Position numbers and translations under genes: made by a program. Source: Nitrospinota bacterium (lineage in GTDB: Bacteria; Nitrospinota_A; UBA7883; JACRLM01). From it: DNA of 9,785 bases. The notes beneath the pieces were generated by a model. The model ran no database searches. It saw only the letters and a list, made by a program, of their open reading frames with translations, and was not told the DNA's origin. The stretch lies in NCBI GenBank assembly GCA_015231995.1, contig JADGAO010000117.1, forward strand, positions 1 to 9,785, written 5' to 3'. Numbering within the stretch: position 1 is the first letter of the stretch; each line of letters opens with the position of its first letter. Of the stretch, positions 6,301 through 9,785 are shown piece by piece.

Positions 6301-7885
6301 GCGCGTGCGCCATTCCACGCCGGGCGTGGGGTTGATATCGCCCCCGCCGCATCACGACATTTACTCGATAGAAGACCTGGCGCAGTTGATATTCGACCTC
6401 AAGAACGCAAACGACCGCGCCCGGATAAACGTAAAGCTCGTCTCCGAAGTCGGCGTTGGCACAATAGCCGCCGGCGTGGCTAAAGGCCATGCGGAGGCGG
6501 TGCTCATATCCGGTCACGATGGCGGCACGGGCGCGTCTCCGTGGAGTTCGATAAAACGCGCTGGCCTGCCGTGGGAGTTGGGCGTGGCTGAGACGCACCA
6601 GACACTCATGCTCAACAATTTGCGGAGCAGGATAGTCCTGCAGACCGACGGGCGTCTGCTCACAGGCCGGGACGTAGCCATTGCCGCGCTTTTCGGCGCG
6701 GAAGAATGGGGATCGGCCACCGGCTCGCTCATCGCCAGCGGATGCATAATGATGAGGAAGTGCCACTTGAACACCTGCCCGGTTGGCGTGGCCACGCAGG
6801 ACGAAGAGTTGCGAAAGTTCTTCAGCGGCAAACCGGAATACATCATCAGCTTCTTCACCTTCATGGCCACAGAACTGCGCGAACTGATGGCGACGCTCGG
6901 TTTCCGCACGGTCAACGAGATGATAGGCCGCACGGATAAGCTTGCCATGCGTAAGGACGTGACCCACTGGAAAGCGAAGACTCTCGATCTGGCGAAGCTT
7001 CTGACTCCGGCCAAGTCGTCCGGTTGCGCCCCATATTGCAGGGACAAACAGGATTTCGGGCTGGAAACACAGATGGACTACAAGTTCATCGAACAGGCCC
7101 GTCCGGCGCTGGATACTAGCAAACCCGTCAGGATCGAGGCGGAGATACGAAACCGCGACCGCGCAGTGGGAACGCTACTCTCCGCTGAGGTCTCCCGCAA
7201 ATACGGGGAAGAGGCTCTGCCGCATGACACAATAACCATCAAGCTCAAAGGCTCCGCCGGACAAAGTTTCCTTGCGTTCGGCGCAAAGGGGTTGACGTTC
7301 GAGCTTGAAGGCGAAGCCAACGATTATTTCTGCAAGGGGTTGTCGGGCGCCAAGGCGATACTTTACCCGCCGAAGGCTTCCAACTTCGTCGCGCAGGAGA
7401 ACGTCATCGTGGGCAACGTGGCTTTTTACGGGGCCACAAGCGGCGAGGCGTATATCCGCGGGATAGGCGGCGAGAGGTTCTGCGTCCGCAATTCGGGCGC
7501 GAAAGTCGTCGTGGAATCCGTGGGCGACCACGGGTGCGAATACATGACTGGCGGGCGCGTGGTGATACTCGGCCCTGTCGGCAAGAACTTCGCCGCAGGG
7601 ATGAGCGGCGGCGTCGCATACATTTATGATCCAGACGATGTCTCGCGCCACCGGATAAACATGGAGATGGTGGAGCTTGAGGATATGTCCGACCCGGACG
7701 AGATATCTGATGTGCGGACGATGATCCAACAGCATGAGAAGCACACTCAAAGCCCGGTTGCCCGCGCCATGCTGGACAATTGGGAGAAGGCGGTTTCCGC
7801 TTTCATAAAGGTGATGCCGATTGATTACAAGCGCGCTCTGGCGGAGATGTACGCCAGCCCCGCGCAGGCAGTGGAGGGTTTATAA
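3350..7885 (+). CDS. gltB: Glutamate synthase large (alpha) subunit
   Basis: GltB, 1511 aa, is the catalytic subunit of glutamate synthase (glutamine + 2-oxoglutarate + NAD(P)H gives two glutamates). The ATG at 3350 has a GGTGGA ribosome site 9 bases upstream (3335-3340); the in-frame TTG at 3317 lacks proper spacing. Cys23 in DSCGVGFIAHL is the glutaminase nucleophile, exposed after removal of a 22-residue propeptide. The class II amidotransferase domain spans about 23-440, with HSRFSTNTFPSW (234-245) and HNGE (256-259). The central domain covers about 474-790. The FMN domain covers about 837-1200, with GAMSFGSISKEAHE from 886, KPGEGGQLPG near 967 and SGHDGGTGASP near 1054. Cys1132, Cys1138 and Cys1143 (C-x5-C-x4-C) bind a 3Fe-4S cluster. 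A C-terminal GXGXG beta-helix covers about 1297-1431. Length and domain order match the bacterial family, and no key residue is missing. The stop is one base before gltD, indicating one operon. Confidence 0.98.
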   Translation: MSHNALNSKNYGLYDERNEKDSCGVGFIAHLNGKKSHWIVQKGIEILENMEHRGAVGAEKNAGDGAGILVQIPHEFFLKECTKAGFSLPHPGEYGAGIVFLSPDEAEAGECREIFERCVRELGQGVIGWRRVPTVNAEIGPSVRKVEPSIWQIFVRRGKNVTDQDSFERKLYVIRKYVEKNIRDSGIKGSSYFYVPSLSIRTMTYKGMLTTHQLKSYYADLSDPSFKSALALAHSRFSTNTFPSWRLAHPFRFLAHNGEINTLRGNINWMRSREQILSSTLFTPDEIAKLRPLIDESQSDSATLDNVVELLVMGGRPLPHVMMMLIPEAWATDREMSQELKAFYEYHGAIMEPWDGPASVAFTDGKMIGATLDRNGLRPSRYLLTHDDVLVMASEAGVLSFPPENIKLKGRLQPGRMFVASIEEGRIIPDDEIKKRICAGKQYAKWLAEEKIEIGSLKAPKTTEQPDHAYVTQRQALFGYTSEDLELILGPMAMNSIEPLGSMGTDTPLAVLSDKSNNLFNYFYQLFAQVTNPPIDPIREESIMSLVSFVGGEDNLLAETPEHCRVIELPQPVLTNDDLERLRWVDRKHFQTKTISMTFRANRGEKRLERALDRMCRYASDAIAEGYNVILLSDRGCDSGHATVPSLLAVGALHHHLIREGLRSKCGLIIETGEAREVHHFALLLGYGASAINPYLAFESVEDLRLRGILGDIDRDKARKNYIKALNKGLLKIISKMGISTIQSYIGSQIFEAVGISQDVIDKYFTGSASRIGGVGLDVIEEETLIRHQYAYQKSANGSAKLESGGQYQWRARGERHTFNPMSIPLLQQATRTGSYETFKEFSRVINDQSKNMVTIRGLLDFTNLDPVPIDEVEPVNSIVRRFFTGAMSFGSISKEAHETLAIAMNRLGGKSNTGEGGEDVERLKPQPDGESKRSAIKQVASGRFGVTSNYLVNADELQIKMAQGAKPGEGGQLPGRKVDKVIARVRHSTPGVGLISPPPHHDIYSIEDLAQLIFDLKNANDRARINVKLVSEVGVGTIAAGVAKGHAEAVLISGHDGGTGASPWSSIKRAGLPWELGVAETHQTLMLNNLRSRIVLQTDGRLLTGRDVAIAALFGAEEWGSATGSLIASGCIMMRKCHLNTCPVGVATQDEELRKFFSGKPEYIISFFTFMATELRELMATLGFRTVNEMIGRTDKLAMRKDVTHWKAKTLDLAKLLTPAKSSGCAPYCRDKQDFGLETQMDYKFIEQARPALDTSKPVRIEAEIRNRDRAVGTLLSAEVSRKYGEEALPHDTITIKLKGSAGQSFLAFGAKGLTFELEGEANDYFCKGLSGAKAILYPPKASNFVAQENVIVGNVAFYGATSGEAYIRGIGGERFCVRNSGAKVVVESVGDHGCEYMTGGRVVILGPVGKNFAAGMSGGVAYIYDPDDVSRHRINMEMVELEDMSDPDEISDVRTMIQQHEKHTQSPVARAMLDNWEKAVSAFIKVMPIDYKRALAEMYASPAQAVEGL
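7873..7878 (+). promoter_or_regulatory. Ribosome binding site of gltD
   Basis: GGAGGG lies inside the last codons of gltB, 8 bases before the ATG at 7887. It fixes the gltD start against the longer in-frame extension back to 7821, which would only add residues read from the gltB 3' end in another frame. Confidence 0.8.
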
Positions 7886-7886
7886 G

Positions 7887-9356
7887 ATGGGCAAGATAAC
7901 CGGGTTCATGGAGTTCAAGCGGGAAACTCACCGCTATGCGCCCGTGAAAGACCGAATTCAACATTACCGGGAGTTCCTTATCCCGCTTACGGACAAAGAG
8001 CTTCAGGAACAGGGCGCGCGGTGCATGGATTGCGGCATACCGTTCTGCCATTTTAGTTGCCCTCTGCACAACATCATCCCGGACTTCAACGACCACGTTT
8101 ATCACGGCAGATGGAAAGAGGCGCTCGACGAGCTGTTGGACACCAACAATTTCCCGGAGTTCACAGGCCGGGTCTGCCCAGCGCCGTGCGAGTCTGGCTG
8201 TGTGCTTGGCATAATAAAGCCGCAGGTGGCGATAAAAAACATCGAGTACGCGATAATCGAACACGCATACGCCGACGGGACGATGAAACCGACCCCGCCC
8301 CGCGAACGGACGGGAAAGAAGGTTGCGGTCATCGGCTCCGGCCCATCGGGGCTTTCAGCCGCCGACCAGCTTAACAAAGCCGGCCACACCGTGACGGTTT
8401 ACGAAAGGGCCGACAGGATAGGCGGACTGCTCCGCTACGGCATACCAGATTTCAAGCTCGACAAGAACATCATCGCGCGCAGGGTTTCGCAGATGGAGGC
8501 GGAGGGTGTGACGTTCGTGACCAACGCCAACGTCGGCGTGAACCTGCCCGCCAAAACCGTGCGTAACGCCAATGACGCGGTGGCGCTTGCCTGCGGCTCC
8601 ACCATCCCGCGCGACCTGCCCATACCCGGCAGGGACGCGAAGGGCGTTTATTTTGCGATGGATTTCCTTACGCAGAACAACAAGCGCGTGGCTGGCGACG
8701 CCATACCGGAGCAGGACGCGATCCTCGCCACCGGCAAACATGTCGTGGTTATCGGTGGCGGCGACACCGGGTCGGACTGCGTCGGCACATCCATCCGGCA
8801 TGGCGCGGTATCGGTGACGCAGATAGAGCTGTTGCCCAAACCACCCGCCCACAGGACGGAGGAGACCGCGTGGCCCGCGCATCCGGGGCCGAAGATGTTT
8901 TCCACATCCTCGTCGCAGGAGGAGGGTTGCGAGCGTGAATGGTCCATACTCACCAAAGAGTTCGTCAAGGACTCCGAGGGGCGCGTGACGGAGATTCGAT
9001 GCGTCCGGCTGGAATGGGAAGACGTGGCCAAATTCAAATACCGCGAAATACCAGGCTCGGAGTTCTCGTTGAAAGCCGATCTGGTTTTTCTGGCGATGGG
9101 TTTTCTTTACACCGATCCGAAGGGGTTGTTGCAGGAGTTGGGAGTGGAGAAAGACACGCGCGGGAACGTCATCGCGGGGGCGGATTACCAGACCAACGTC
9201 CCCGGCGTGTTTGTTTGCGGCGACATGCGAAGGGGGCAGTCCCTTGTAGTGTGGGCGATATCCGAAGGGCGTGAGATGGCCCGCGAGGTGGATAAACACC
9301 TGATGGGCGTATCGAGGATGGTGTCGAAAAACCGGTCGTTCTGCCAGATACCCTGA
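7887..9356 (+). CDS. gltD: Glutamate synthase small (beta) subunit
   Basis: GltD, 489 aa, oxidises NAD(P)H and passes electrons through FAD and 4Fe-4S clusters to the FMN and 3Fe-4S of GltB. The N-terminus MGKITGFMEF is typical of the family. Cluster cysteines are C46, C49, C54 and C58 (CMDCGIPFCHFSCP) and C97, C101 and C105 (CPAPCESGC). A first Rossmann motif, VAVIGSGPSGLSAA (146-159), binds FAD and is followed by GGLLRYGIPDFKL (179-191). A second, VVVIGGGDTGSDCVG (286-300), binds the nicotinamide cofactor. VFVCGDMRRGQS (441-452) closes the FAD site. The strand after the second motif reads SVTQIELLP, without the arginine pair of E. coli GltD, so NADPH versus NADH preference is open. It starts one base after the gltB stop and is probably translationally coupled. 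A short polar tail (GVSRMVSKNRSFCQIP) follows the usual end near VDKHLMG. Half of the Ile codons are AUA (15 of 30 by my count). Confidence 0.97.
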   Translation: MGKITGFMEFKRETHRYAPVKDRIQHYREFLIPLTDKELQEQGARCMDCGIPFCHFSCPLHNIIPDFNDHVYHGRWKEALDELLDTNNFPEFTGRVCPAPCESGCVLGIIKPQVAIKNIEYAIIEHAYADGTMKPTPPRERTGKKVAVIGSGPSGLSAADQLNKAGHTVTVYERADRIGGLLRYGIPDFKLDKNIIARRVSQMEAEGVTFVTNANVGVNLPAKTVRNANDAVALACGSTIPRDLPIPGRDAKGVYFAMDFLTQNNKRVAGDAIPEQDAILATGKHVVVIGGGDTGSDCVGTSIRHGAVSVTQIELLPKPPAHRTEETAWPAHPGPKMFSTSSSQEEGCEREWSILTKEFVKDSEGRVTEIRCVRLEWEDVAKFKYREIPGSEFSLKADLVFLAMGFLYTDPKGLLQELGVEKDTRGNVIAGADYQTNVPGVFVCGDMRRGQSLVVWAISEGREMAREVDKHLMGVSRMVSKNRSFCQIP

Positions 9357-9369
9357 GGGGTTTATCTGC

Positions 9370-9404
9370 CGCTTTCGCAGGGCGAAGCGAAGGTCCATCC
9401 TTTT
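9370..9404 (+). terminator. Possible weak terminator of gltBD
   Basis: CGCTT(T)CG, loop CAGGG, CGAAGCG (9370-9389) forms a seven-pair stem with one bulged T, starting 13 bases after the gltD stop. A four-T run is reached only at 9401-9404, 11 bases past the stem, so termination would be weak. GCGAAGCGAAGG (9382-9393) is the exact reverse complement of CCTTCGCTTCGC at 9494-9505 in the next repeat, so this hairpin is partly built from repeat sequence. Confidence 0.3.
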
Positions 9405-9405
9405 C

Positions 9406-9546
9406 CCTCCCCTTAGAAAGGGGAGGTGGCGCCCTTCGACAAGCTCAGGGTAAACTCTCGCGCCGGAGGGGTTTAATTAAACCCCCTCGCAACCCTTCGC
9501 TTCGCTCAGGGCAGGCCCCGTTGCGGTCCCCCTTTGTAAGGGGGAC
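9406..9546. repeat. Nested palindromic intergenic repeat (element B)
   Basis: The left hairpin is CCTCCCCTT-AGA-AAGGGGAGG (9406-9426), a perfect 9-bp stem. A perfect 18-base palindrome GGGGTTTAATTAAACCCC lies at 9468-9485. The right hairpin is GTCCCCCTT-TGT-AAGGGGGAC (9526-9546), again a perfect 9-bp stem. Between them are two 19-base direct repeats, CCCTTCGACAAGCTCAGGG (9432-9450) and CCCTTCGCTTCGCTCAGGG (9493-9511), identical except for the central four bases. The outer and inner hairpins follow the plan of element A at 1494-1580. The 19-base units share CCTTCG and CTCAGG with the repeat at 3059-3091. There is no coding capacity; the hairpins may also help end transcription from both sides. 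Confidence 0.8.
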
Positions 9547-9568
9547 AAAGTTGGATCGCGCTCTGCGG

Positions 9569-9620
9569 GGTGTTCTTCACCCCGCCTTCCAGTCCGAAAG
9601 AGTCCGAGGTGAAGAACACC
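9569..9620. repeat. 13-bp perfect inverted repeat with 26-base loop
   Basis: GGTGTTCTTCACC (9569-9581) and GGTGAAGAACACC (9608-9620) are exact reverse complements. Each arm is also a small hairpin by itself: GGGGTG-TTCTT-CACCCC (9567-9583) and GAGGTG-AAGAA-CACCTC (9606-9622). The region can thus fold as one long stem or two short ones. The loop holds two AGTCCGA repeats (9591-9597, 9601-9607). It lies between convergent genes and lacks a T tract on either side, so it is called a repeat and not a terminator. Confidence 0.65.
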
Positions 9621-9641
9621 TCTGACAGCAAGATATACTGA

Positions 9642-9657
9642 GCGCGGCATGTCGCGC
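9642..9657 (-). terminator. Possible hairpin after the partial right-edge gene
   Basis: GCGCGGCATGTCGCGC is a 16-base palindrome with one G-T mismatch, 22 bases past the stop of the gene at the right edge. On the minus strand it is followed by TCAGTATATCTT, which is T-rich only in part. A role in termination or RNA stability is plausible but weakly supported. Confidence 0.3.
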
Positions 9658-9679
9658 CCCTGCTTGACTTTTCGCGTCG

Positions 9680-9785
9680 TTAATCACGCAACGCCATCGC
9701 CTCTTTCAAAACCTTCAACACATCCAGCGTGGGCGTGAACTCCTTCGTCAACCACTTAACCAGGTCGCCGCTTGTGACGGATTTG
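9680..9785 (-). CDS. C-terminal end of an unidentified gene (partial)
   Basis: A minus-strand frame enters from beyond the right edge and ends at a TAA at 9682-9680. The visible 34 residues begin KSVTSGDLVKWLTKEFTPTL and end KVLKEAMALRD. They look like the charged, mostly helical end of a real protein. The other minus-strand frame I read here hits a stop near the edge. Too little is visible to name a family. It is convergent with gltBD. Confidence 0.5.
   Translation of the reverse strand, partial: KSVTSGDLVKWLTKEFTPTLDVLKVLKEAMALRD

Noticed and set aside
5897..6967. Long minus-strand open frame inside gltB (356 codons)
   Set aside because: It lies wholly within the FMN domain coding region of gltB. 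Long antisense frames are expected in GC-rich genes, and the translation is His/Arg/Ala-rich without domain features.
7821..7886. Longer gltD start within gltB
   Set aside because: The extension is Arg/Pro-rich out-of-frame gltB sequence, whereas the ATG at 7887 has a well-spaced GGAGGG and the family-typical N-terminus.

Overview
The window looks like a piece of a GC-rich Gram-negative chromosome, probably an environmental bacterium of the broad deltaproteobacterial/Nitrospinota/Nitrospirota kind. That placement is inference. It rests on two predicted lipoproteins of an FG-GAP and fibronectin-III type, a bacterial NAD(P)H-type glutamate synthase operon, and frequent AUA isoleucine codons in GC-rich genes (I count 15 of 30 Ile codons in gltD). 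No tRNA, rRNA, CRISPR array, transposase or phage gene was seen.

Left part (1-2911), all on the minus strand. A small secreted Cys/His-rich protein (2855-2367) has its own sigma70-like promoter (2911-2884) and a compact intrinsic terminator (2295-2276). It is followed by a fibronectin type III lipoprotein (2248-1799) and a seven-unit FG-GAP beta-propeller lipoprotein (1452-76). The last two are separated by a 346-base gap holding a nested palindromic repeat. All three products are predicted to leave the cytoplasm. Nothing in the sequence assigns them a substrate.

Middle (2912-3349). This divergent, AT-richer intergenic region carries copies of a dispersed repeat with the motif TGTCATTCTGAG (2987-3182). 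It also holds a possible short minus-strand gene or gene remnant (3297-3184) and, by inference, the promoter of the right-hand operon.

Right part (3350-9356), plus strand. gltB (1511 aa, preferred ATG at 3350) and gltD (489 aa, ATG at 7887, one base after the gltB stop) encode the large and small subunits of glutamate synthase. GltB releases ammonia from glutamine and adds it to 2-oxoglutarate on FMN. GltD supplies the electrons from NAD(P)H through FAD and iron-sulfur clusters. All key residues I looked for are present, so the enzyme should be functional.

Right edge (9357-9785). A 323-base convergent intergenic region is packed with inverted repeats: a second nested palindromic element at 9406-9546, a 13-bp perfect inverted repeat at 9569-9620, and a 16-base near-palindrome at 9642-9657. 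Beyond it lies the C-terminal end of an unidentified minus-strand gene that runs off the window.

I found no convincing new multi-gene system. The most noteworthy signals are the modular intergenic repeat elements, which share parts with one another, and the small exported Cys/His-rich protein.
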